Shown here piece after piece: positions 45,559 to 54,937 of a stretch of DNA of 64,000 bases (within the stretch, counting starts at the first letter, position 1; each line of letters begins with the position of its first letter). The stretch comes from CAVZCK01 sp963773735. GTDB lineage: Bacteria; Pseudomonadota; Alphaproteobacteria; Rhizobiales; Rhodomicrobiaceae. Below the pieces are notes generated by a model. That model was not told the DNA's origin. It saw only the letters and a list, made by a program, of their open reading frames with translations, and did no database searches. A program made the translations under genes and the position numbers. The stretch covers positions 1-64,000 of the forward strand of contig CAVZCK010000017.1 of NCBI GenBank assembly GCA_963773735.1, read 5' to 3'.

Positions 45559-47247
45559 ATGAGCTGGGTACACCACGTCGTCTCGGTCGCGCCCGAGATC
45601 TTTCTCTTCCTGGCCATCGCTATTGGCACGCTGCTCGGGCGCATTCGGATCTGCGGCTTTGCCCTCGGCGCGACTGCGTGTACCCTGATCACCGCCGTGG
45701 TGCTCAGCCTGCTTGGCCCATTCATCATTCCATCACTGCTCAAGTCCATCTTCTTCGGCCTCTTCGTTTTTACAATCGGCTATCGCTCCGGCCCCGAGTT
45801 TTTTGCCTCGCTGAGCTTGCGGACGCTCACGCAAGTCATGCTGGCGCTCGTGGTGGGCGCAACTGGGCTCATCGTGGTCCTCGCATTCGCTTTCGTGCTT
45901 CGACTTGATCCGGGCACCGCCGCAGGGCTTGCTTCGGGCAGTCTGACGCAATCATCGATGATGGGTACGGCGTCGGGCGCGTTGGAACAGCTTGGGCTGC
46001 CAGCAGGCCTGTTGAAACAAGAGCAGGCAAACATCGCGGCCGGATATGCGGTCACGTATGTCTGTGGCTACATCCTGGTCCTCCTCTTCGTGCCGCTCGT
46101 TGCCCCACGGCTGATGGGGGTGAGCCTCAAGAACGAGGCCGCAAAGCTTGAGGCCGCCTTGTCCGGCGACGCCCCGAGAAAGCCGGCCAACCTTCTGTAC
46201 CGGAAATTCCAGGCACGTGCATACCATGTCTCAACGGCCGCCGGCCGCACTGTGGGTGCGATTGAGGCTAGCGTCGGACGGCGCGCCGTGGTTGAGCGCA
46301 TCCTTCGCGGCGGTGAAGATGTCGCGCCGCGACCCGATACGGCGCTGCGCGCGGGCGATGAAATTCTACTCGCCGGGCCGTCGGCTGTCATCGTTGCCGC
46401 CCGGCCAATGGTGGGACCAGAAATCGAAGGCGAACATGTTATGCGTGCGGTTCCCGGTGACGTGCTCGAAGTGTTCGTCACCGCTCGCGAGCTGCATGGC
46501 CGGACGTTAGACGACATTGTCTGCCAGATGGGCGAGGAAGCACGTGGGGTGTTCCTGCGCGCCTTGACGCGACGTGGCCAGGAAGTTCCGATCTCGCCCG
46601 GGACACGCATCTACGTTGGCGACGTGATGACGCTTGTCGGCCTCAGCCAGGATTTGAGCCGCGTTGTGCGGAGGATTGGGCAGCCGATCCGATTGAGCGA
46701 CCGTACCGATATTGCCTTCGTAGCCGGGGGTCTCGCGATCGGATTGCTCGTTGGATCGCTGAGCCTTAGGGCTGGCTCCATTTCGCTGACGCTGGGCGGT
46801 GGCGGCGGGTCGCTGCTCGCTGGGCTGATTTGCGGTTGGCTGCGTTCACGCCAGCCTACCATGGGAGCATTTCCGCCTGCAGCGCAGCAATCCCTGATCG
46901 ACATCGGACTCTCCGGATTTGTCGCCGCCATCGGGCTCGCAAGCGGGCCGGCAGCCTTGGCTGCAATCCAAGCCCACGGGATGATGCTGCTTGGCGTGGG
47001 AATTGTCGTGACCCTGACGCCTTTGATCGTCGGCACATTGGTTGCGCATCGCATTCTCCGCATGAACCCGGTCGTGATCTGTGGCGCTCTCGCTGGTGCA
47101 ATGACTGTCGACGCCGCAGTAACCGGCGCCTGCGAGGTTGCGGAGAGTCAGACCCCGGTCCTTGGTGTCGCGGTGCCGTACGCAATGGCCAACGTGGTTT
47201 TGACGGTCTTGGGACCGATCATCGTTGGCGTTTTGTTTGTTGGGTGA
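45559..47247 (+). CDS. AspT-family antiporter, copy 2 (diverged)
   Basis: 562 residues with the same helix-RCK_C-RCK_C-helix plan as copy 1 but only distant in sequence: RSGPEFFASLSLRTLTQVML, AAGLASGSLTQSSMMGTASG and GALAGAMTVDAAVTGACEVA replace the copy 1 motifs. The start at 45559 (MSWVHHVVSVAPE) is 28 bp after asdA, so it is co-transcribed. It could be a second aspartate/alanine exchanger, another dicarboxylate/amino-acid exchanger, or form a hetero-oligomer with copy 1. Family assignment is firm; substrate is not. Confidence 0.85.
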   Translation: MSWVHHVVSVAPEIFLFLAIAIGTLLGRIRICGFALGATACTLITAVVLSLLGPFIIPSLLKSIFFGLFVFTIGYRSGPEFFASLSLRTLTQVMLALVVGATGLIVVLAFAFVLRLDPGTAAGLASGSLTQSSMMGTASGALEQLGLPAGLLKQEQANIAAGYAVTYVCGYILVLLFVPLVAPRLMGVSLKNEAAKLEAALSGDAPRKPANLLYRKFQARAYHVSTAAGRTVGAIEASVGRRAVVERILRGGEDVAPRPDTALRAGDEILLAGPSAVIVAARPMVGPEIEGEHVMRAVPGDVLEVFVTARELHGRTLDDIVCQMGEEARGVFLRALTRRGQEVPISPGTRIYVGDVMTLVGLSQDLSRVVRRIGQPIRLSDRTDIAFVAGGLAIGLLVGSLSLRAGSISLTLGGGGGSLLAGLICGWLRSRQPTMGAFPPAAQQSLIDIGLSGFVAAIGLASGPAALAAIQAHGMMLLGVGIVVTLTPLIVGTLVAHRILRMNPVVICGALAGAMTVDAAVTGACEVAESQTPVLGVAVPYAMANVVLTVLGPIIVGVLFVG

Positions 47248-47350
47248 TGCGTCGAAAGTTGCCTTTCTGGAGCAAGATCAAGCTTGAGAGAAGCGGCCGC
47301 GCCTCTGCCCGCATCTCCTGCCGCCAATCGAGGCCGCCAAGGGCTCTGGA

Positions 47351-50300
47351 TTACTCTGCCGCCCCGCGCGAATAGTGCCGCGAAGCAGGCTCTTCCTTAA
47401 GCTGTTCAGCGGCTTCGCTCCCTTTCGGAGCCCCTCGCCTTAACCGCTCTGCGATCCATTGGAAGGTCACATAAAGCGGCGGAATCGCAAAAATTCCGAG
47501 GAAGGACGCGAACAGCATGCCGCCAAAGACGGGGCTTCCAACCCCGCGCCGCGCCAGCTGTGAAGCACCCGTCGCAACAACGAGCGGATAGAGACCCAAG
47601 ATGAAGGCCAGGGATGTCATCATCACTGGCCTGAACCTCAAGCGCGCGCCTTCGATTGCGCTCTCCAAAAGCGGTGCGCCGTGTTCCCGCTTCTCTTTCG
47701 CGAATTCGACAATCAGGATCGCGTTCTTTGCCGCAAGGCCGATGAGAACGACCATGCCGATCTGCGCATAAAGGTCGAGGGCGAGCCCGCCGGTGAGGAT
47801 TGCAAAATAAGCGCCGAGCACACCGACGGAGACAGAAAGCAGGACTGGAACGGGAATGATCCAGCTTTCGTAAAGAGCGACAAGGAATAAGTAAGCAAAG
47901 AGAAGGGCGAACCCGAGGATCATGCCGGTCTTCCCTTCGGCGCGCTTTTCCTGGAAAGCCGTGTCTGTCCATTCGCCAGCGAACCCAGCGGGCAATGTCC
48001 TAGCAGCCACGGTCTCCATCGCATTCAAAGCCTGCCCTGACGACACTCCTGGGGCGGGTGTGCCTTGGACCGTTACGGCCCGCCTGTTGTTGTAGCGGAT
48101 TAGCGAGGGCGGGCCGACAATCACGCGCGCCTCAACGAGGCTTCGAAGCGGAATCATCTGGCCTTCGTTGCTGCGAACGTTGATGCGATAAATATCGTCA
48201 ATGCTCGAACGGTCAGAGGCCTCCGCTTGCACCTGAACCTGCCAGGTTCTGCCGAAGAGGTTCATGTCGTTGACGTAATAGCTGCCGAGCGAGGCCTGGA
48301 GAGCCTGAAACACAGAACTCAATGGAACGCCAAGCACTTGCGCCTTGTCGCGGTCAATGTCGAGATAAATGGACGGATCCGTGGCGGAAAAGGTGCTGAA
48401 CACCCGGCTGAGCTTCGGATCCTGGTTTGCTGCGACCAGCAAGCCCCGGAGTACCTGGGCAAGCACTTTTGGATCGCCCCCTTTCAGATCCTTCAGCACG
48501 TAGGTGAAGCCGCCGCCGGTGCCGAGGCCGATGATCGGAGGCGGGGGCAAGGGCACAACTGTTCCCCCCTTAATCTCCCTGAACTTAGCATTAAGCCTGG
48601 CGATGATGGCGTTGACGCCTTCACCTTCGCCATGCCGCGCTTCGAAGGGCTTCAGCGTTACAACGAAGAAGGCGGAATTGGGCTGAGAGTAATTATCGAT
48701 AAAGTTCAAGCCGATGATCGAGGTGTAGTCGGATACGGTTTTCTCTTGGGCAATGATTTCCTCGGCTTTGTGCACGATCTCTGACGTCCGCGCTACCGAA
48801 GCACCTCCGGGAAGTTGCGTTACGACAAAAAAGGCGCCCTGATCGTCTTCGGGAAGGAACCCGGTGGGTGTCAGTTTGGAGAGACTGACAACCCCAAACA
48901 TTGAGGCGGCGACGAAAGCAAGTCCGATAATGGAGATGCGCACGAGCCGGGCAACAGCGGCGCCGTAGGCGTCGCGGATGCGATCGATCGAGCGCATTAC
49001 CCATCCGATAATTCCGCGCCTTGGTCCATGATGCGGCTTCAAAAGGATCGCGCAAAGCGCGGGAGATAGTGTCAGCGCGTTGATCGCGGAGAGAAACATT
49101 GATACCGCTACCGTCACTGCGAATTGACGGAACAGTTCGCCGGAAATACCCGGTATGAACGCCACGGGCGCGAAGACCGACAAAAGCACCAAAGTAATCG
49201 CTATGATTGGAGCGGTGATCTCACGCATCGCTCGTTTCGTTGCATCTGCCGGGGAGAGCCCGGGGTGCTCTTCCATGACGCGTTCTACGTTCTCAACCAC
49301 AACAATTGCGTCGTCGACAACAATTCCAATGGCCAACACAACCGCGAGCAGGGAAACCGAGTTCGCCGAATAACCGACGGCGTAAAGGACGATGAACGCG
49401 CCGATCAGGCTTACAGGAACCGCGATAGCGGGGATCAAAGTCGCGCGCAGGCTGCCCAGGAAAAGAAAAACCACAAGAACAACGAGAATGAACGCCTCAA
49501 CGAGCGTCTTTTGAACCTCGTGTACCGTGGCTTTCACGAATGTCGTTGGATCGTAAGTTACCTTCCATTCGAGATCTTGCGGAAAGCTCTTGGCCAACTC
49601 GGCCATTTGCGTCTGAATAGATTTCATCGTGGAAAGCGCGTTGGCTCCCGGCGTTTGGTAGATCGCAAGCGCAGCCGCTGGCTTGGCGTTAAGGCGTGTT
49701 TCACGGTCAAGGTTTGAAGCTCCAAGTTCAACGCGCGCCACATCCTTGAGCCGCAGGATCGACCCATCTGGATTTGTCCGAATGACGATATTATCGAAAT
49801 CCGCGATCGAACTCAGGCGGCCCTTCGTCTGAATATTCAGCTGTAGCCTTTGATCGTTTGAAACTGGCTTGGCGCCTATGCGCCCTACCGCGGCCTGTAC
49901 GTTTTGGGCCTGAATTGCATTGATAATATCACCAGTCGTGAGCCCTAATCCGGTCAGCTTATCGGTGTGCACCCATGCCCGCATAGCGTAGTCCTGGGGG
50001 CCCCATAGGGTTGCATCTCCAACGCCCGGAGTGGCTTTAATTTGATCAAGAATATTTATCGTAACGTAATTCGATATAAAAAGCGGATCGAGCGTTCCTT
50101 TCGGAGAATAAACAGCGATAACACCCAGCAGAGCGGAAGATTTTTTCTTTACGGTGACGCCCTGTTTTTGAACATCCTGGGGTAGCTTCGAAAGTGCGAC
50201 TTGGACGCGGTTGTTGACGTTAACGGTATTAATGTCCGGGTCCGTGCCCAATTCGAAAGATGCTGTCAGCGTGTAGCTTCCATCATTGCCGCTCACGCTT

Positions 50301-50539
50301 TTCATGTAGACCATCTTGTCGACGCCAATGACCTGCGCCTCGATTGGCTGGGCAATCGTTGCATCGACAACGGCCGCGGATGCTCCAGGGTAATTCGTCG
50401 TGACTGAAACCTGGGGCGGCACCACATCCGGGTACTGCGCAATTGGAATGACATAGAGCGATAGCGCGCCAGCGATGGTGGTGACGATTGCAATGACAAT
50501 TGCAAGTCTTGGCCGGTCCACAAAGATAGACGAAAACAC
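47351..50539 (-). CDS. RND multidrug efflux permease (HAE1 type)
   Basis: 1062-residue AcrB/MexB-type proton-driven inner-membrane pump. It begins MFSSIFVDRPRLAIVIAIVT; the proton-relay helix is GIVVDDAIVVVENVERVMEE (two Asp) with IGLAAKNAILIVEFAKEKRE in the second repeat. The two large periplasmic loops are present and length is full. It is adjacent to its membrane-fusion partner (3 bp gap). No outer-membrane channel gene is near, so it presumably borrows a TolC-like protein. Substrates unknown. Confidence 0.92.
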   Translation of the reverse strand: MFSSIFVDRPRLAIVIAIVTTIAGALSLYVIPIAQYPDVVPPQVSVTTNYPGASAAVVDATIAQPIEAQVIGVDKMVYMKSVSGNDGSYTLTASFELGTDPDINTVNVNNRVQVALSKLPQDVQKQGVTVKKKSSALLGVIAVYSPKGTLDPLFISNYVTINILDQIKATPGVGDATLWGPQDYAMRAWVHTDKLTGLGLTTGDIINAIQAQNVQAAVGRIGAKPVSNDQRLQLNIQTKGRLSSIADFDNIVIRTNPDGSILRLKDVARVELGASNLDRETRLNAKPAAALAIYQTPGANALSTMKSIQTQMAELAKSFPQDLEWKVTYDPTTFVKATVHEVQKTLVEAFILVVLVVFLFLGSLRATLIPAIAVPVSLIGAFIVLYAVGYSANSVSLLAVVLAIGIVVDDAIVVVENVERVMEEHPGLSPADATKRAMREITAPIIAITLVLLSVFAPVAFIPGISGELFRQFAVTVAVSMFLSAINALTLSPALCAILLKPHHGPRRGIIGWVMRSIDRIRDAYGAAVARLVRISIIGLAFVAASMFGVVSLSKLTPTGFLPEDDQGAFFVVTQLPGGASVARTSEIVHKAEEIIAQEKTVSDYTSIIGLNFIDNYSQPNSAFFVVTLKPFEARHGEGEGVNAIIARLNAKFREIKGGTVVPLPPPPIIGLGTGGGFTYVLKDLKGGDPKVLAQVLRGLLVAANQDPKLSRVFSTFSATDPSIYLDIDRDKAQVLGVPLSSVFQALQASLGSYYVNDMNLFGRTWQVQVQAEASDRSSIDDIYRINVRSNEGQMIPLRSLVEARVIVGPPSLIRYNNRRAVTVQGTPAPGVSSGQALNAMETVAARTLPAGFAGEWTDTAFQEKRAEGKTGMILGFALLFAYLFLVALYESWIIPVPVLLSVSVGVLGAYFAILTGGLALDLYAQIGMVVLIGLAAKNAILIVEFAKEKREHGAPLLESAIEGARLRFRPVMMTSLAFILGLYPLVVATGASQLARRGVGSPVFGGMLFASFLGIFAIPPLYVTFQWIAERLRRGAPKGSEAAEQLKEEPASRHYSRGAAE

Positions 50540-50542
50540 GGC

Positions 50543-51641
50543 TCAGCTCCTTGCCTGTGGCATCGGGGAAGCCAGAACCCGGCCACCTGGCTTTACACCT
50601 TGGATTCCCTCGACAATGACTTGCTCGCCGGCTTTCAATCCCAATTCGACGGAGACGTTGGCCCCGATTTCCTCGCCGAGCTTGACGCGGCGCACGACGG
50701 CTTTTCCGTCCTCGACGGCGAAGACATATGGCCCTTGCTGGTCCGCGATCAGCGCGGCTTGAGGAATGACCAGCTTCTCTTGCGGCGTGCCCGTGTCGAT
50801 GTTGACGCGGACAAGTTGTCCGTCAATTAGGCGGCCATCTGGATTTGGAATCGTCGCCCGGACGAGAACAGTGTCCGTTGCCTTGTCAACGCTAACATCG
50901 ACAAAGTTGACGCGCCCTTTTCGCCCGTACACGCTACCGTCGGAGAACCGGACAGTTACCTCCATTCGATTGCGGTCTATCGGCAGGGCACTTTGGCGCG
51001 CAGCCGCCAGTTCGCGCTGGCTTACAGGGAAGACGACATACATCGGGTCTTGACTGACGACTGCGGTCAAGACACCGCTGTCGGGAGACACGACGTTTCC
51101 CTTCGTGATCTTGGTGCGGCTGACCTTTCCAGTAATCGGGGATTTTATTTCTGTATAGCCAAGGTTGACGTTTGCCGTGTCCAGATCAGCTTGCGCCCTC
51201 AGAATATTGGCGGACGCGTTTTCGTCGGCTGCAAGTGCCTGATCCCTCTTGTGAGGTGTTCCATAGGTGGAAGCCATGAGCTGATTCGCTCTGTCGAGTT
51301 CAACTTTCGTGAGCTTTTTGGTGGCTTTGCTGCCTTCAAGAGCGCCCTTGGCTTGTTCCACAGCCGCTTCAAACAAATCTTTCTCTATGCGATAGAGGGG
51401 CTGGCCCTCTTCGACGAGTTCGCCTTCCTTGAATAAGATCGCTTCGAGATAGCCGGTTACGCGGGCTCGGACCTCTACGCGGTCCACGGCCTCGATCCGG
51501 CCGACAAAGTCTTTGGACTGAGTAACAGGCCGGGCCTCTGCGATGACAGTGGTAACCGGCACAACCGGGCTCGGAGAACTCCTGCGCTGCCGCCGGGATG
51601 CACAGGAGAATAACGGCGAGCGGATAGACAGTGTAACGCAA
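50543..51641 (-). pseudogene. RND periplasmic adaptor (membrane fusion protein), frameshift after signal peptide
   Basis: HlyD/AcrA-type adaptor: barrel-sandwich start VEVRARVTGYLEAILFKEGE, alpha-hairpin QLMASTYGTPHKRDQALAAD, lipoyl half-motif LGYTEIKSPITGKVSRTKI, and beta-barrel LIDGQLVRVNIDTG. The main frame opens at a GTG at 51562 without any export signal. A signal peptide (LRYTVYPLAVILLCIPAAAQ) lies just upstream in another frame from a TTG at 51641 behind GGGAGG. A one-base shift near 51588 joins them. Either the adaptor is disabled or the base is wrong. Confidence 0.8.
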
Positions 51642-51722
51642 TTTTACCTCCCTGCTTATCTTGACCGGTTCGAGCAAGTTCCATCCGACCTAGGAGCCCC
51701 GAAGGCTTCTTCAGCTCGTCGA

Positions 51723-51854
51723 TTAGAGCTTTCTTCTCTGCTTCAGCGGCCGCTCGGCTCGTTTTCGTTCGTCAGCCTTCGCGATCTGGGCCTCGGCCAC
51801 TTTTAGCAACGCCTCGGTCGCTTCGGGCAGCAACTCGCCTGCCATAACGGACAT
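51723..51854 (-). CDS. Small helical protein, unrecognised
   Basis: A 43-codon frame reads MSVMAGELLPEATEALLKVA then EAQIAKADERKRAERPLK, rich in Ala, Glu and Lys and likely helical. One base further 3' another frame continues AAEAEKKALIDELKKPSG, which looks like the natural continuation, so this too may be frameshifted and really ~55 residues. It lies upstream of the adaptor gene. Function unknown; it may not be expressed. Confidence 0.3.
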   Translation of the reverse strand: MSVMAGELLPEATEALLKVAEAQIAKADERKRAERPLKQRRKL

Positions 51855-52108
51855 GGAAGCACCGTCACTAGCTCTGTCGTGGACAAAAGTAGATCCTCAA
51901 ACATTTTAATATCATTACTAAATCGTGTTGCACTCAGTAATATTATAAATGGTTAATCATGATGTAATGAAACAGGTACAACACGAAGAAATGATAAGGA
52001 GTTAGATATTATATTTCACGCATTATGTATTATTCTTTGACACCGGTCAAATATTTAAGTAATATACCGATCGAATATTAGTTAAAATCGAAAGATCAGA
52101 TAGGTTAG
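51855..52108. promoter_or_regulatory. AT-rich intergenic island with two dyads
   Basis: This ~250-bp stretch is strikingly AT-rich compared with the rest of the window. TCGTGTTG at 51923-51930 is the inverse of CAACACGA at 51979-51986. A tight dyad TTTGAC-ACCG-GTCAAA lies at 52036-52051. These look like operator sites for a regulator not encoded here. It separates the RND operon from rightward genes. Confidence 0.5.
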
Positions 52109-52427
52109 ATGTCGACTTCGATCGATGAAGCGCGAACAGACGGTGGCCACCCTGAGCTTTTCAACCCTGCACTTGCTTATCGAGTTGATGCAACCCAACG
52201 GCAGGTGTTGTTTTGGGCGACGCCGAGGCAGCGCGGCGAAAAGTACCGCGCGCGAAGCTCTAAGGCGGCACCACCTGTCCTCGATTTCGCGATCGAATTG
52301 GTAATCGATCGGGGAACGCCCAAGTGGCCCGTCAATTATGTCCTCGTGCGTGTCGTACCCCCGGAAGGCACCAAGATCGACCGGACACGCCGTCCCCATC
52401 GACGGCGGCTATCACGTGATCGATTAG
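52109..52427 (+). pseudogene. Hybrid remnant: DUF3141 N-terminus joined to an SDR C-terminus
   Basis: From MSTSIDEARTDGGHPELFNP the frame matches N-terminal DUF3141 (PHA-synthase-like) proteins: VDATQRQVLFWATPRQRGEK and PVNYVLVRVVPPEGTKIDRT. DUF3141 proteins are ~750-800 residues, so only ~90 are left. From 52380 a different frame reads TGHAVPIDGGYHVID and stops at 52427, the classical C-terminal end of a short-chain dehydrogenase. The two pieces meet within a few bases. No functional product is expected. The other end of a DUF3141 gene lies at the right edge of this window on the opposite strand. Confidence 0.6.
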
Positions 52428-52439
52428 GCGGCGTATGAA

Positions 52440-53546
52440 ATGGTGGATGCCCTAAATCCCAGGACGGATGCTGATCGCAAGCAACCAGAGGGTGCTAATT
52501 CTTCGGACGTATTTTTCGAACGGATGGCTAAGCTTTCCCTGCTTGGGCTGCTTGTCTACTGGTCTTTTGTTATAGTACGTCCATTTCTAACTATCCTGTT
52601 GTGGAGCCTGATCCTTACGGTCAGTTTGTACCCAGCCTTCAACTGGGTGGCCCGGCATCTCGGGGGCCGGCGGAAGTTGGCCGCGGCTATCGTGACACTG
52701 GTTAGTCTTGCTGTCGTAACCGGCCCTGTCATTTGGCTCGGATTGAGTATGGTGGAGGGGCTGAGCATATTTTCGGACCAAATGAATTCCGGCACCATCG
52801 CGATTCCTCCTCCGCCGGATGAAATCAAATCCTGGCCACTTATCGGCGGGCGTATTCATCACATCTGGACCTTGGCCTCGGCCAATCTTAAAAGTGCGGT
52901 GAGCGAAACGCTCCCCTATCTCGACCCTCTAAAAAGCCTCGCGAGAAAGATGGCGCAGAATGCAGCCACTGGGATACCAATATTCATCGTTTCTTTTATT
53001 GCATCAGGCTTCTTGTTTCCCGCCGCTCCCACCTTACTCGAGGGCGGCCGCAAGCTAAGCCGGAGCATCCTTCCTGTGCACGGGCAGGAATATTTGAAGC
53101 TGGCTGGCGCTACAATCCGCAATGTAGCTCAAGGCGTGATCGGTGTATCGGTTCTTCAGTCTGTACTCGCTGGTGGCGGATTTATTGTTGCCGGGGTTCC
53201 AGGGAGCGGGTTGCTGGCTCTGGCGGTGCTCATATTCGGGATACTGCAATTCCCAGGGATCGTGTTTCTCCCGGTTATGATCTGGGGCTGGACGGCGTTG
53301 ACGCCATCGGCTGCACTGGGCCTGACGGCCTATCTTCTCCCCGTCAGCTTGATTAACAATTTTTTGAGCCCAATCGTGATGGCTCATGGTTTGCGAACTC
53401 CAATGATTGTGATCTTCGTCGGGGTGCTAGGGGGCACCATTGCACACGGCATAATCGGCCTTTTTGTCGGACCGATCATCTTAGCCGTCAGCTGGGAATT
53501 AATCCTCGCCTGGGTCAAGAAGCAGGACGTTCTGCTCCCAGAGTAG
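52440..53546 (+). CDS. AI-2E family transporter (PerM/UPF0118)
   Basis: 368-residue membrane protein with ~7-8 helices: LLGLLVYWSFVIVRPFLTIL near the N-terminus, LYPAFNWVARHLGGRRKLAA, and the conserved C-terminal LINNFLSPIVMAHGLRTPMI and IGLFVGPIILAVSWELILAW. Members have been linked to autoinducer-2 export, Na+/H+ exchange or polymer export; no specific role can be assigned. The ATG at 52440 follows the hybrid remnant by 12 bp. Confidence 0.85.
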   Translation: MVDALNPRTDADRKQPEGANSSDVFFERMAKLSLLGLLVYWSFVIVRPFLTILLWSLILTVSLYPAFNWVARHLGGRRKLAAAIVTLVSLAVVTGPVIWLGLSMVEGLSIFSDQMNSGTIAIPPPPDEIKSWPLIGGRIHHIWTLASANLKSAVSETLPYLDPLKSLARKMAQNAATGIPIFIVSFIASGFLFPAAPTLLEGGRKLSRSILPVHGQEYLKLAGATIRNVAQGVIGVSVLQSVLAGGGFIVAGVPGSGLLALAVLIFGILQFPGIVFLPVMIWGWTALTPSAALGLTAYLLPVSLINNFLSPIVMAHGLRTPMIVIFVGVLGGTIAHGIIGLFVGPIILAVSWELILAWVKKQDVLLPE

Positions 53547-53555
53547 ATTGTACCG

Positions 53556-53695
53556 GGTGAATAAGAACACAGAAGCGCGCCCGAAGCGGCGTCTCAATCG
53601 CCCACCATCCGTCTGGAGCGATGAACCGCGCGACCCCGTCGGGCGGCCAATCTCCGGTCGCGGCGCGAAGGCTTTCGGGCAATGCTAGCGGGGAA
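53556..53695 (-). pseudogene. Unrecognised coding-like fragment
   Basis: The minus strand here is open for ~46 codons with GC-rich third positions, reading PLALPESLRAATGDWPPDGV then ARFIAPDGWWAIETPLRARF. It looks like protein but I do not recognise the family, and no start is present. It could be a fragment left by the rearrangements around the IS elements. The following 53696-53956 show no other gene. Confidence 0.25.
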
Positions 53696-53956
53696 AAATT
53701 GATACCAATAGCCTGATTTCCTGGCGATTTTAGCCATTCAGGCCAATTCCGGCATGAGCCGAAAAAGTGCTTCTGGCGCCCCGTAGGGGACTCTCACGAC
53801 CGAGGAAAAACAGAGACTTAGCAAAAAAGTGGGACAATTGGGCATCATGAGAACGCTATGCTTTTTCCAAGAATATCCCACCCAAAAGCCATCTCCTTCG
53901 CCAACTGGCACAAGCCGCTGCCACCGTGGCTGTACCCTTGATCGTTGCGCCACTTG

Positions 53957-53962
53957 ATACAT
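53957..53962. repeat. IS21 target-site duplication, left
   Basis: ATACAT immediately before the left IS21 end is repeated at 56747-56752 immediately after the right end. A 6-bp duplication is within the range made by IS21-family elements and indicates a simple insertion. Confidence 0.7.
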
Positions 53963-54108
53963 TGCGGATTCCGACGAAGTCGCCCACCTGTTCCGATTTG
54001 TAATCGCCCACCATTCCGATTTCATCTCACCCATGATTCCGAGATGATCTCGCCCGGGGGCACGGAGCCTCGCTGGCGGTTAAAATCTGCCGTCGGTTTT
54101 GGCGGCGG

Positions 54109-54855
54109 TCAATCCTTCTTTGCGGCGCGTGAACGGGTCTTGCGAATGCTCTCGCCGGCGAGGTCGATCCGGTGTGCGTTGTGCACGAGGCGGTCGAGAA
54201 TGGCGTCGGCGTAGGTGGGATCGCCGATCAGGGCATGCCACTGTTCGACGGGCGGCTGGCTGGTGATGATGGTCGACCGGCGGCCGTGACGCTCCTCGAC
54301 GATCTCCAGGAGGTCATGGCGAGCCGCGGCATCGAGGGGTTGAAGGCCCCAATCATCAAGGATAAGGACTCCGACGTGCGTCAGCGTCTTCATGAGCCTT
54401 GCGTAACGGCCATCGCCGCGCGCCAGCGCCAGTTCGCCGAAGAGTTTTGGGACGCGCTGGTAGAGCACCGAGCGATCGTCCCGGCAGGCCTTATGGCCGA
54501 GAGCGCAGGCCAACCATGACTTCCCCAGGCCCGTTTCGCCGCTAAAAATGACGTTGTCGTGGGTGTCGATCCAGTCGCCGGCGATGAGCTTCTGGAACAG
54601 CGCCCGATCGAGGCCGCGGGGGATGCGGTAGTCGACGTCCTCGACGGCGGCCTGGTGTCTCAATTTGGCGTATTTTAGCCGCGAGGCCAGCCGCCTATCG
54701 TGGCGGTAGCTGGTCTCCCGGTCGAGCAGCAGACCGAGGCCTTCAGCGATCGTGAGGGTCGTCGCCTCGCCGGACGCCATGATCTCGGCGAAGGCTTTGG
54801 CCATGCCGAACAGGCCCAGTTCGTTGAGCCGGTCGAGGGTTGGATGATTGAGCAT
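54109..54855 (-). CDS. istB: IS21-family ATP-binding helper IstB
   Basis: 248-residue AAA+ protein that controls IstA activity and target choice. Walker A is GETGLGKSWLACALGHKA, Walker B VGVLILDDWGLQPLDA, and sensor-like STIITSQPPVEQWHALIGDP follows. The N-terminal LDRLNELGLFGMAKAFAEIM is the usual IstB start. It follows istA and is intact. Confidence 0.92.
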   Translation of the reverse strand: MLNHPTLDRLNELGLFGMAKAFAEIMASGEATTLTIAEGLGLLLDRETSYRHDRRLASRLKYAKLRHQAAVEDVDYRIPRGLDRALFQKLIAGDWIDTHDNVIFSGETGLGKSWLACALGHKACRDDRSVLYQRVPKLFGELALARGDGRYARLMKTLTHVGVLILDDWGLQPLDAAARHDLLEIVEERHGRRSTIITSQPPVEQWHALIGDPTYADAILDRLVHNAHRIDLAGESIRKTRSRAAKKD

Positions 54856-54937
54856 GTCTTTTTCCCTTGGAGTTCAACCCGCAAAGTCTCCACAGGCCCT
54901 TCCGCCCGCGGGTGTTGGCCGGAAGGGCCGAACCCGC

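Noticed and set aside
52109..52438. A complete small 109-residue protein
   Set aside because: Its first part is the start of a much longer known family and its end is out-of-frame SDR sequence, so it is a remnant.
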